Assembly: GCA_033439685.1 (NCBI GenBank)
Contig: JAUEDM010000002.1
Location: forward strand, 1,612,001 to 1,676,000
DNA length: 64,000 nt
Origin: Apodospora peruviana
Taxonomy: Eukaryota > Ascomycota > Sordariomycetes > Sordariales > Lasiosphaeriaceae
Reading direction: 5' to 3'
In this document: one piece after another, positions 1-10,581 of the stretch
How positions within the stretch are numbered: the first letter of the stretch is position 1
How the letters are laid out: each line of letters begins with the position of its first letter
The notes under the pieces: model-generated
The model's database searches: none
Told to the model about the DNA's origin: nothing
The model's input: the letters and a program-made list of their open reading frames with translations, nothing else
Made by a program: the position numbers and the translations under genes

Positions 1-416
1 CTGAGGGTGGATTCGTCTTCCCTGGACCAGGAGGCCGAGTCCGGTTCGGAGGACTCGGGTGCGGAGCTGAGAGTACCATTTCGACTGTGCGACGCGGGTA
101 TTGTTGATCCATTGAGCTTCTGTGTCGCGTGTGACAAGTTCGGGGTGGTTGACAGCACGACAGTGGATCTGATAGGATTGGGACCGTCGGTCTTCGGGTG
201 GGTCGAGTCGATCGGAGGAGTACCGAGCGGAGACGGGCCCTTGTCGTCATGTCGGACTGCGGTGGGACTCGGCTTGCTTGCTATCTGGGCATGAAGGAAG
301 CTGTTCGCAGGCGGAGAGTCCCATAGGGACAAGGCAACGGTGGCGGTAGAGGAGGATCTGGGAGACCTTGAAGGCGCCATGGGGTCAAATGCGACGCGTC
401 CACTCTCTAACAACAT
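1..416 (-). CDS. 5' part of an unknown Ser/Thr/Pro-rich protein, cut by the window edge
   Basis: The minus strand is open from an ATG at 416 to the left edge, 138 codons without a stop, preceded by an in-frame TGA just upstream. The reading has the Ser/Thr/Pro-rich, disordered character typical of N-termini of fungal regulatory proteins: it starts MLLESGRVAFDPMAPSRSPR and continues through segments such as SPLGTPPIDSTHP and SSAPESSEPDSASW. A second Met (MAPSRS) twelve codons in is an alternative start. The plus-strand frame across the same bases is less protein-like. No domain is visible in the part present, so no function is assigned. It is divergent from the DUF6590 gene, with a spacer of about 2 kb. 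The call rests on frame openness and composition only. Confidence 0.5.
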   Translation of the reverse strand, partial: MLLESGRVAFDPMAPSRSPRSSSTATVALSLWDSPPANSFLHAQIASKPSPTAVRHDDKGPSPLGTPPIDSTHPKTDGPNPIRSTVVLSTTPNLSHATQKLNGSTIPASHSRNGTLSSAPESSEPDSASWSREDESTL

Positions 417-2369
417 GTTTGATGGCCATGGCCATCAGATAGCGGGAGGAGCCGGTGTGACGAGACGAAACAGCTCTGATTTACGAGATCAATTCAAAGC
501 TTGAAGCCGAGGTTCAAGTCGTGTGATACGTAGTACGGATGATCAGGGCGACGTTGAGAGCCTCGATAAAACAGTTAGCTCTAGGTGTGCACGTGTGGTG
601 TTTGTGGTGTGTGCCGCTGACCTTGAAAAAGCTCAGAGGTGAGCTGGACCAGGACGTCAAGGCGGGCAGCAGAGTGCCAGTGTCTTCAAGTTCCGAAGTT
701 GCTGCGCAGGTTGCGTGGCCTCGTCGTGCAGGTACAGATGCGCAGTACATAGCGGCAGGGAGAATTGTTGATGTACCCGTGGTGTCCTCTGCGGCTACAA
801 CAGTCTCGATAATTCAAAGGAAAGGAAGGGGTTCCGTTCCATCCATCCATCATTTACGACTTCCCATGGCAATTGCATGCATCGGTACCTAGCTCATGGA
901 CTAGGATCCCGCACCGCACGGATCCTGCATCTGTGTACGGTACGGTTAATATAGGGCGGACGACACCCACGCGCAGTTATAAACGCCATTTTCCAATTTG
1001 CCATCAGATTCAGGCTTGTTTGAATTTGAAGGGAAGGTACCTACCCGTACTTCAGTTTTCAGGACCCAAGTTCCTTCCTTGCGTTTGTTGAAAGTCGTCC
1101 AACGGGGTAGGCGTACCGCGGCAAAGGGAAAGTGAATTCCGTAATTCCAACTTCCAGGTTCATCACCAACGACGGAATGGAAGGCGCACCCTTCGTGGTC
1201 CATAGTTCCGTACCGATAGCCCCGAAGCTCCCGTGCAGCAATCACGCCAGCTCGCTGCTCCCCGCACTTGCCTTCCCTGTGAAGTTCAGTTGCGAAGTGC
1301 CAAAACCCCACAATATCGCCAAATCGCACCACGCGGCCAACTCTTGTGCATTCCACCGATGCAAGGACTGGCCGCCGCATGCACGCTTGTCTCAATCCAG
1401 TAACTGTATTTTGGTGCGGATTGTCCTCCTCGCTTCCCACTTCTCTCATCCTCCCACGCCTGTGTCGCTGCCTGATGCATACACGACAGTAATGCGGTAA
1501 CTCGTCCCGACGCATCCTATTATCTTTCCTGCAAGGACATTGGGTAAAAGTTGACTGCTCGCTGCCGACCGGCTGGGGCACCCAGGCGCCACCCGAACAA
1601 TGGAGGTGCAGAGTACACACACACCCATGTCATCCTCCATGTGGACTCGTCGATGGAGTGTCATATTCGCGGAGAGGCCAGTGTCTCTCTGGTGGAGGCC
1701 CGGAACTCGTCAACATTGGAGGACAAGATAAGAGCAGCAATGCCAGCCGCTCCTCTGCCGGCAGACCAGTCGGTCAACTTCTGCTCTTTCCGGGTTGGAG
1801 CCTCCTTAAGCTGACCTGGCCTGGAACGCTTCGTTTCATTTTTCTGGACCTCCATTCAACATATTTGCGTCTACCGGTGTGCTGGAAACCCCCAACGAGA
1901 GACGTCGAAAGCGGTACAGAAGCGAACTATCAGTTGTATCGCCGTCCAAGCATTCATTCAGCCGGCCTGGACGTGACGTTGACACCGCGAATGAGGTCCC
2001 GGCCGAGGTGTCACGAGCTATCCCCCCACCAATTGCGCTTGCATTTAATATCCCTAAGGAGGGCCAGCAGCGGCACGAATCCGCGCCCAGTCTTCGCAAG
2101 TTGTTAGTCAGTGCGTGCTGGCACTGGTCACTGGAAGTGCGGCTCTGCGTAGATATACATAGTGGCGATCCCAGAGCTCCTAAAAAGGCTCCCGACTCGG
2201 GATATCTTCGGTGATCCTCCCTGCTTCTGATGCAGTTCTGGAGTCCTCATTATTCTCGGTTTCTGTTCCGCCAGAGCCTCGAAGCCGGAGTCGGCGTGGG
2301 TTTTGTTCCTCTGCCTCATGTCGCCTTATGGTCTACGGAGCTTCCTGTCCCTCAGGATGACCCGTCGCC
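417..2369. other. Divergent intergenic region
   Basis: This lies between the leftmost minus-strand gene and the DUF6590 gene. Several overlapping open frames occur on both strands, the longest a 224-codon minus frame at 946-1620. They are rich in Cys, Trp, Arg and His, have no recognisable domain and no intron signals, and overlap one another, so I treat them as chance. I see no RNA gene or repeat here. Confidence 0.5.
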
Positions 2370-4496
2370 ATGAGCGCCAGTAGTGGATGCGATCAATGGG
2401 CTGGGTCATACGACTGGCCCACCGGCGAGGACCAACACCCACAATACGACGACGCTCCGCGCGGAGAAGCTGTTGACGACATCACCGCCGGAATTTCGGA
2501 GGTCTCCTTACAGGAGTCTCCGTACGCCCAGGGAGCAGGGTATACCCAGAATATGCCATACGTTGAAGAACCATCATATATCCAAGATGGCTCCTTCGCC
2601 CAACCCGGGCACTACGCCCAAGATGGGCCATATCCCCAAACCACGTCGTATCCTCAGGACGAACCATATTCCCAGGATGCACCGTACACTCAGGATGTTC
2701 GGTATAGTGGAGAGGCATACACGTACCAGAACGCCAACAAGAATAGAGGTGCGAGATCATTCTCTATTTTCCCATTCCCCTAACACCTCCACTGACAACC
2801 AATTTGTTTCTTAGATACGGGCAATGCGTATACGACTTCCCGGTCAGGTCATTCGGGAGGCTCATCCAAAAGCAAATCAAAGTCCAATGACCATGGTGGA
2901 CACAATAGGTCCAAGGGCACCAAGGAGAAGGATAGGGACAGAGATCCCAAAAAGGGCAAGGGACAGTCGTCGTCCTCGTCGAAAAAGCAGCGCCAAAACT
3001 CTGGAAAGGCCTATCCGGAGAATGACTATGCTGCCAATGAGTCGAACTTTGCGCCATTTTACAATAGAACCACAAGGGCCTCCATCTCTGCGTATGGCTC
3101 CGCGCAAGGGGATAGCCTGAACCCAGATAACTCTCAGTCAGCTGACTCGACTGGGTTTGATCTCCCAAATGACGGCTCTAGACACGAGGGTGACTATGAG
3201 CACGCTGCCCCTCAAGGCCCCGGCGTAGATCAGCTTTACTACGAGGGTATGTTTCATTCTCGCCTCTCACCGACTTTCTACTGATCTTCGGACACTAGAC
3301 AATACTGCCGGTAATCAACCATCTGGTTACCCTTATTCCGACCCATATGCCCGTCAGGATTATCTCTCGACGCGGCCGTCCAAGCACTCTGGGAAACGTC
3401 GGGCAAGGACCAGCTATCAACCGCCACCACCTGGTATGTGGTGAATTAATTGCACCGGAAGGACATTATCATGCGGTAGCTAACATCATAGCAGAGCCAT
3501 ATGCTGAAGAGGATATCAGCGAGGAACTGGCAAGTGCGATAGAACAAAGTGACGGATATATGGGAGCTGGGAGTACTCAAATTTCCTCGGACCCCTCGAT
3601 CGATCCTTCGCCGGAATATCCATCATATATGTATGAAGACAGCGCTGGCCAGCAAACTCCAAGAGCTGGAACCCCATTAGCCACCGGATTATCCAGCTAC
3701 CCATATTCGACACCAAATGCTGCTCCTGGGGGTACGACTAGCACCGTTGTGCAAGCGGAGTTGGACGAGCGTAAGCACTCACCCTAGCCAGGCTCTCACA
3801 CTTGATCTGATCATTTTGCTCTAGGTTTTATTGTTGAACCATCTCACAGGTTCTCCGTTGGCGAGGTAGGCACAAAACCCTGAAATCTTGGTCCCGCCTT
3901 GTCTAAGTATCGAATTTATAGGTCTTCAAAGTTGTCTGGGTAGAGCCACTTGGTACTGGCCGTGCAGACATGACAGAGTGCGATGAGCGATCTCGCTTTG
4001 GCGAGCGAATTTATGTTGGAATCCGGCGATTTATCATAGTCGGCACTGATGAGGGCCATAGTACTTGCGTGTGAGTTTGGTTTAGCCGTAAATTGTATTG
4101 GGCCACAAAACTGACGCGATCAGACCAATTTTGACGTACGAGCACCGAGCATGCACCAAGCGAGGACTCAAGCCGCGAACACATGGAATTATCTACTCTG
4201 AAGGGTCAAAGCCCAAGCTACTCCAGGGGGAGCCTAAGCTTGGATTCTCACCAGTGAGAATGAACCTTGACTACCCATCCGAAAGACTTGCAATGGAATC
4301 GCGCGTCAACTACTCGAAGCTGATTACTGTGGAACACAACCTCAAGGTGTTCTTTATCGGCCGTATCGCCTCGAGTCACTTGAACATAGTTGCCGATGCT
4401 GTCGATGAGTGCTGGAGCTACAAGAACAAGATTCAGAAGGATCGCGACAACCGCAAACACCGGGACAACCGCGACTACCGTTCTTACCGTTATTAA
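2370..4496 (+). CDS. DUF6590-domain protein with Tyr/Gln-rich repeat region
   Basis: Seven exons: 2370-2748, 2815-3246, 3299-3433, 3492-3770, 3825-3865, 3922-4070 and 4124-4496, giving 595 aa. All introns are GT-AG and 52-66 bp. The C-terminal half matches the fungal DUF6590 family: it opens with FIVEPSHRFSVGEVFKVVW, includes RRFIIV and GHSTC, and carries the late motif TVEHNLKVFFIGRI. DUF6590 has no settled biochemical role; members are common and often multicopy in filamentous ascomycetes. The N-terminal part is disordered. Roughly residues 45-120 are an imperfect repeat of units like PYSQDA/PYTQDV/HYAQDG, followed by a Ser/Lys-rich stretch. The last residues are basic and aromatic (RDNRDYRSYRY). 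Gene structure and family are well supported; function is unknown. Confidence 0.85.
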
Positions 4497-7347
4497 CATA
4501 TTTCGACTTGCGATTGGGCCCGCTGCTTCGCAGGTGATCATGGGGCTGCGCATCAAAATATGGAAATAATAACGTTTGACTCTTCGTATATCGATACAGA
4601 AGAGCTAACCCTACGACTGGCCTTGGAATTAGCTGAAGCTTTGGCTCAACGGTAGTTCCTGTCCAACAAAACCTATATACGTTGTTTATTGCAGAGCTCA
4701 ACTCCCGTCTGTCAGTGGGGGGGGGGGGGGGGGGCGACTTCTCTGCCTTTTTCTTGGCCACCCTGCCATCCACTTGCTGGAAAAGGGGCCGACCAGCGTG
4801 GAAAAGAAAGAAATGGCTTTCTTTGTTGGATTCTTGATGGATCAACGTGTATGCCAACCATTCACTTTTCTGCCTTTGATTCTCCTAAAAAAATTGTTTT
4901 CAGGTTTTCTTGTGCTGTTGCCCCATCAGATTGTCTCAATTCCCGCCATCACGTGCAACCATTTGCCCTACCTGACCCTTTTTTGCTTTTAACGCTTTGC
5001 CAGCCTATTTTTGTTAGGGATTTAAATTTCCGGTCTCTTTTTCGCCAGACTGTCATCTCAGAAAAGAAGTCCCCTTCAACCATCACCTCTTGCCGCCCCA
5101 AAGTTTTGGTTCAGATCCGATGCCCCATCCACTTCATTTCAGTATCATCCGTCCTGTTGGTTCTTGTGTTTATTTTCTAGCGATATTCATGGCGTTTTCT
5201 ATACTTGTCTTCCTTTGTCTATCCACGATCACCTTGTTTGGCGATGTATGGATCGAACGGTTTAAAGATTATGAACGAATGGGAAATAGTACCGTACACT
5301 AAACAGAGAGAACATGTTGCTCTAACTGCCCATTGCTGACTCGTTCTGTTTGAGCATGTAATTGCCCTGTGCATTTACCTGCGGAGTTGAACAAGTCTTG
5401 GGACCGTAGCACCGGATATTGATAGTGTTTGTACATACCTGATGTAGGTACTTACTGTAGCTGACGATTACGGCGTGTTTACATTCATCGGGGGGGAAAT
5501 ATCGCACTTTGGCCAAAAAGAAATTAGGCTATTCTTGCTTCATTGTGAATGTAAAGAGAGGCCGCATCTGACAATCTACGTGTATGTGTATGGGTGAGCT
5601 GTTTATTTTCCCTGCGGAACGAAAAGTCCATTGCACAGTCCTTTTACGGGTTATACGAATCCGGAAGGAATAAGCTGAGGTAGTTTAGCGATGGAGACCT
5701 CGGCTGCTGTACGGTGCACGCCCCTGGCGGTGAATGAGTTGCAGAAACTATCGAGGCTGTCAGCACTATGCTAGATTTGTTGAGTTAGTTTGTCGTTAGC
5801 CGTTTGGTGTTTTCCGGGCGGATGCCCGGGTGGTTATCTGATCATCTAATCTCAACAATCTGATCTGATTTCAAGAGGGTGGTTGGTGAGACAGAGCGCT
5901 GCCAGCATCCATGCGGGGCTGATTGATAAAATTTCTGATTGATTAGATATCCCGCTTGGGTGGTCGTGGGTCCCGCAGCGCGGACCCGTTTTGCGCGCAC
6001 AGTGTGTGTCAAAGTGGGAACTCTTTTTACCAATCTCTTGCCGATGTTCGGAGTGAAGGAAGGATCCCAATGGGGAATGTCACGACGGAATAACAGAAAT
6101 CAGAGGGACATTGAAGGTGAGCAGGTAATTGTCATTGATGGCAGAACTCAGTCGCGTCATTATACAGGAATTGTGGGATTCGATTTGCAACTTTAGATCT
6201 GATCTTGGTTTGGTGTTGAAGACGCTCAATGATGTCTGATGCGACAAAGAGCATGTGTGGCGAGACTTTTGCTTGCGATCGACTGAGCCAACCGAGGGGG
6301 ATGACACCATGTGAAATTGGTCTCGACTGAGAGAGTGCCCTTGCGCTACGTGCGTACAGGGAACACAGCTTGCAATTGACATGGCAATTTTTGTGCAAGT
6401 CCCGAAAAAGAGACGGTAAAAGAAAACCGGGCTTCTTGCCTCCGGCTTTTCGCGATGCTAGTATCGTTTGATTCAATGCAGTGTTGTGTTTAATACAGTC
6501 CATCATCCGTTGTCAGAGCTGAGAATACGAGGCTGACTGATGCCGAGAGAATGACAGTTGCAGGGCCGAAAGTTGCTGAGGTAAATCTTGCATAACATTC
6601 AGTCAGACAGACCCATCTCCCAAGAGGGCTGGCAGGCCGAGACAGGTGAATTGAACCTGAGCAATGATTTCACAAGAAGACGCACCCGACCGATGGAGAT
6701 GTACCGAAGTGCCGTGAGGGAGGAATAGGGATTCCCCGTGGAGTTGAGCGGAAACGGTCGGGCGACACGGCAGCCTGTACGGATTATCGGCTCCTTCCAC
6801 CCAGGCATCGCCCTGAACAGTGAAATAATGCAACGCCGAGGGGAAGAGGAACCGAAAGACAGAGCGAACCTTGGTAGGTATTCAGTACCGTATCTGTGCA
6901 CTGTGCACCCCAGTTCATCGTGGGCCATGCCCTGCCCGTGCCGTGTCGAGCCACTGCAGCGCGGGCCAGGCTGGGCCAGCCCAGAAACTGCTCAGCAAAT
7001 AGATGACATACAATTAGTTAAAGATCACGAATTTCCGTTCACCTGGCTTTAAGCTACTATCTTCCTCCCATCCCACTAATCCAACTCGTTCTAGATTGTT
7101 CGCGCCCTTCCAAAACCGTCGTCAATGGCCCTTCAAGAACTCGTACAGTAACATCTGACCAATACTGGGGTCTGCCCCTATATCTCCACCAAATTCTACC
7201 CGACCCCGAAGACGGCATTTTCTTTCAAAACGTTGTGGACATCCGCTTTACCTCGGGAATTCCTTTCGAGACCCCGACACACCGCCACCACATTCTCACT
7301 CTTTTGCGAACTTGGGTGCGCGTCTTTGAATACTGCCAGCCGACGCG
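4497..7347. other. Long intergenic region with an 18-G tract
   Basis: The 2.85 kb between the DUF6590 gene and the FAD/NADPH reductase gene contains a pure G run at 4717-4734, then a pyrimidine-rich stretch at about 4740-5200 that resembles a fungal promoter or leader. A short frame at 5120-5302 could encode a 60-residue peptide with one hydrophobic segment; it is treated under findings. From 5300 to 7347 I see no supported gene, RNA gene or mobile element. The last few hundred bases are presumably the reductase promoter. Confidence 0.45.
4717..4734 (+). repeat. Homopolymer run of 18 G
   Basis: Eighteen consecutive G residues are read directly, about 220 bp after the DUF6590 stop codon. Such a run is prone to length error in sequencing and to slippage in the cell. 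Confidence 0.9.
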
Positions 7348-9192
7348 ATGGCATCACAGATCGACCGATTGCTTGCCGAGCACACAGCCGGTTGCATCCC
7401 GGAAGAACCACACAGCATATCCTCGTCCGCCCCCTCGCTTACATACTCAGAGTCGGCCGATGATGAACTGGATATTGAAGACCCCCGCCAACCGGAGCCG
7501 CGCCGCCGACGCGCATCAACGCGATTGATCGCTCAAAGTCCCGCCGATGTGCAGCGCATCACGGGCGAGACGACAACACAACTGGTCACACGGTGTTGCG
7601 GTGGCGGCTGCTGTTTTAGTCAGGGCGGGAGGAAAAGCGACATTCAGTACGAGCCCATTGAGTTTCCTGATAATGACGCATACCGGTCATTGAATCTTAA
7701 GATCGACGGCGTCCCTGCCACATTAAACAACATCACCGAGCTCCCGGAACAAACAGTTTATATACAGCCGCTACGGCGCCCTTCAAACGTACCATCTCCT
7801 ACAGGGTCTGCTGCCTCCGTTGGAATTGATGTTTCCTCCGGTGTCGATGACATTGAAAAACAAATCAGCCAACTGGGCCTTGAAGCTCTCGACACCACGA
7901 TAGAGCCGCCATCTTTTGTTCAACCGCATCCGCCGCACCATGTCTTTGCTGCGCGCATCCACAACACGCGCGAGTTGACGGGGCGAGGTGCCGAGAAACG
8001 GACATTCCACTTTGACCTGGACGTGACGAACTACCCGGAAGGCGAGGATGTGGACTTCAAGGTCGGCGGTGCCATCGGCGTCTCGGCGCCCAACGAAGCT
8101 TCGATGGTGGACGAGATCATGGATCTTCTCCTCGTACCTCGGTTTCTACGCGACAAGCCGGTTCTCTTGAGGACAACCAAGGGGCGCTGGCCGACCGTCT
8201 GGGGCGAGGACAAGGCCCGAGAGCTCGTCACAACGCGCCGCGCTCTATTGACCTGGTGCTCGGATATTCAGTCATACCCACCGACAAAGCCACTTTTGCG
8301 AGTTCTTGCCGAACACGCCACGGACAACAACGAGCGCAAGTTGCTCCTCTTCCTGTGCGCGGGCGAAGGCCAAGGCGTATTCTGCGACTTCCGCACCGGC
8401 CCGCACGTCACCCTTGCTCAACTGCTACACGCCTTCCCGAGCTCCAAGCCGCCACTGGAACTGCTCCTATCTATCTTGCAACCCGTCATGCCACGCTTTT
8501 ACTCGCTCTCGAATGACCCGCACGAGTCGTACGAGCAAAAGGATGGCAAGCAGCACCGTTTGATCGAAATAGCCGTGACAGTTCATGAGACATCGGACTG
8601 GCGGACCGGGCAGCGCGCCGGGGTAGGGTCCGGATTCTTTCAGCGCCAGGCGCTCAAGTTCCTCGAGGCCCAGAAGAAGGGTGAGACTGTGGATCTTTAT
8701 ATCCCCATGTTCAAGGGCCTCATGGCCAACCCGCTCGCCAAACAGTTCGTATCGGACGGGCCGATGCTTTTGATTGGCGCCGGTGTGGGCATCGCACCCT
8801 TCCGCGGCTTCGTGCAGCGCCGGCTCAAGACGGCCAACTGCGCCAACAAAGTCTGGGTCCTCCAGGGGATCCGCGACTCTTTGGTCGACGAGCTGTACAG
8901 CGGCGAGTGGGGCGTGCACGAGGACGAAGTCAAGCGGGTGGTGCAGAGCCGCCGGGGCGAGGGCCGCTACGTCCAGGAGGAGGTGAAGGAACAGGCCGAT
9001 TTGGTGTGGTACATCATCAACTCGGTGGACGGGCGCGTGTTTGTCTGCGGCAGCACGCGGGGCATGGGCGAGGGCGTCGAGGAGGCGTTGGTCAATGTAG
9101 CCATGGACAAGGGCAACCTCGACCGCGAGGAAGCCAAGCAGTTCTGGCAGCTGAAAAAGGATGTTGGGCAGTACATTGCCGAGACTTGGTGA
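7348..9192 (+). CDS. FAD/NADPH reductase of the cytochrome-P450-reductase type lacking an FMN domain
   Basis: Single exon, 614 aa. The C-terminal 420 residues match the FAD/NADP(H) half of diflavin reductases (CPR, methionine synthase reductase, sulfite reductase flavoprotein). The FAD motif RFYSLSNDP is at 383-391, the flavin-phosphate loop GVGSGFF at 425-431, the NADPH pyrophosphate motif GAGVGIAPFR at 477-486, and CGSTRGMG lies near the end. The last residue is Trp614, the position of the nicotinamide-stacking aromatic in CPR. No FMN-binding flavodoxin-like domain precedes it. The first 190 residues are disordered, with an unusual RCCGGGCCF cluster at 82-90. It should move electrons from NADPH through FAD to an unknown acceptor. 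No transmembrane anchor is obvious. The enzyme class is firm; partner and pathway are unknown. Confidence 0.85.
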   Translation: MASQIDRLLAEHTAGCIPEEPHSISSSAPSLTYSESADDELDIEDPRQPEPRRRRASTRLIAQSPADVQRITGETTTQLVTRCCGGGCCFSQGGRKSDIQYEPIEFPDNDAYRSLNLKIDGVPATLNNITELPEQTVYIQPLRRPSNVPSPTGSAASVGIDVSSGVDDIEKQISQLGLEALDTTIEPPSFVQPHPPHHVFAARIHNTRELTGRGAEKRTFHFDLDVTNYPEGEDVDFKVGGAIGVSAPNEASMVDEIMDLLLVPRFLRDKPVLLRTTKGRWPTVWGEDKARELVTTRRALLTWCSDIQSYPPTKPLLRVLAEHATDNNERKLLLFLCAGEGQGVFCDFRTGPHVTLAQLLHAFPSSKPPLELLLSILQPVMPRFYSLSNDPHESYEQKDGKQHRLIEIAVTVHETSDWRTGQRAGVGSGFFQRQALKFLEAQKKGETVDLYIPMFKGLMANPLAKQFVSDGPMLLIGAGVGIAPFRGFVQRRLKTANCANKVWVLQGIRDSLVDELYSGEWGVHEDEVKRVVQSRRGEGRYVQEEVKEQADLVWYIINSVDGRVFVCGSTRGMGEGVEEALVNVAMDKGNLDREEAKQFWQLKKDVGQYIAETW

Positions 9193-10581
9193 TTGTTCTT
9201 ACCTATCATCGTTCGACAGCACACAACTTCAGTGGATAGTTTCAACCATTTTCTTGGGTTCTTTTTCTCTCTTATATAAATGTGTGGGTCATCCATAGAG
9301 AGGGTGTTTTCAACTGAACGGTTACTTGAAGTTTTATTGGAGACGGGAAAGGCTACAGGGTACTACTAGTCGAGGTGGGTTTTGATGGCGTTTTTTGGTT
9401 ATATTTGACTGGTGGGCATATTTGTTCGGGGAGTTTTGGAAAGGCACGCATAATCTGTTACTATATATTCGGTGGTTCTTGAGAGAGATATGGATGTTGG
9501 GGTGTTTTTTCTCTTTTTTTTGGCTCGCATATATAGGGTAGTTATTCCGCACAACACAGATCTAGATCCGAATCGAGGATGAGAAAGACAGAAGTTGTAT
9601 TATATACCTACCTATACACCACACCGACGTACTTGAATCTACTTACATATCAATACCATGTATCGGCTAGATATTACTCAATAGGCAAGCTCGCGTGAAT
9701 TCTCTAGTAATGCTGATAGCAGTGATCCCTGGCTCTCGACCGCAATGAAGGGTGCGTGACGACATCGCACCTAATCAGATCAGCTATGGAGTACACTGTG
9801 TATCCCACCCACTGCTGCTGCAGGGTCTTTGGGGGGAGGGAGGGTTGTACCAGACAAGCGATGCATGTCGTCATCCACTCTGTTCTTAAGGGTGCCTCCA
9901 GCCGCAGATGGAATGGTGTGTATGTGGTGATTCGGTGCTGCGTCGTCGTCCAAATCTGGAAATATTTAACATCATCGGAGATCATTTTAGGATAAGGGGT
10001 CGAGAGGTGGCTGATCGCGGGGTCGGGAGAGAGGGCGATACCGGCCTAAGTGACTGTGAAACTGTATAGGTGTGTGCAAGTGATCAAGAAGAATTGCTCC
10101 TTCGACAAGCGCCTACCTAGGTAAACATATCACCAACTATCTTGGCTGCCTTGGTTATTGTCAAACAAACGTACCAATGCCAGCCTCGACAACATCCAGT
10201 CAGCTTATAAATAATCTCCAAAAGGATCGGTGACAACAAGTCCTATTTCGGAGGAAGTCACATCCCGATGCCGAACTGGCAACTCAGGAGAAAGAAGGGG
10301 CTTTTGTCAGGATGACCACTAATAAACAGAGGAGCAGACAAACTTGAACACCATTCATTACCTATCGTATTGAGTTGCGGGGTTCGCCTTACCTAGGTTG
10401 GTAGGTACCTAGCTTGTGCCACCTACCTAGGTAGACATTGTCAACTCAGCGGTGAGGAGCTGGGGACAGGAAGGATAACTGTGAATACTTAACGTCAAAA
10501 AAAGAAAAGAATAAACAAACCAAAACAATAAACTTTCCATCTAAAAAAAACACAAACCTCTCTTTTAAATAATTAACCAAA
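9193..10581. other. Intergenic region with TACCTAGGTA motif cluster upstream of URC4
   Basis: No supported gene. Copies of the palindromic motif TACCTAGGTA or half-sites lie at 10112-10123, 10391-10398, 10402-10412 and 10421-10434. A T-rich stretch at 9240-9540 is probably the 3' end of the reductase transcript. An A-rich leader (10495-10581) directly precedes the URC4 start codon. Confidence 0.5.

Noticed and set aside
946..1620. 224-codon minus-strand open frame upstream of the DUF6590 gene
   Set aside because: Rich in Cys, Trp, His and Arg, no domain or splice signals, and overlapped by open frames on the other strand; looks like a chance frame in GC-balanced spacer.
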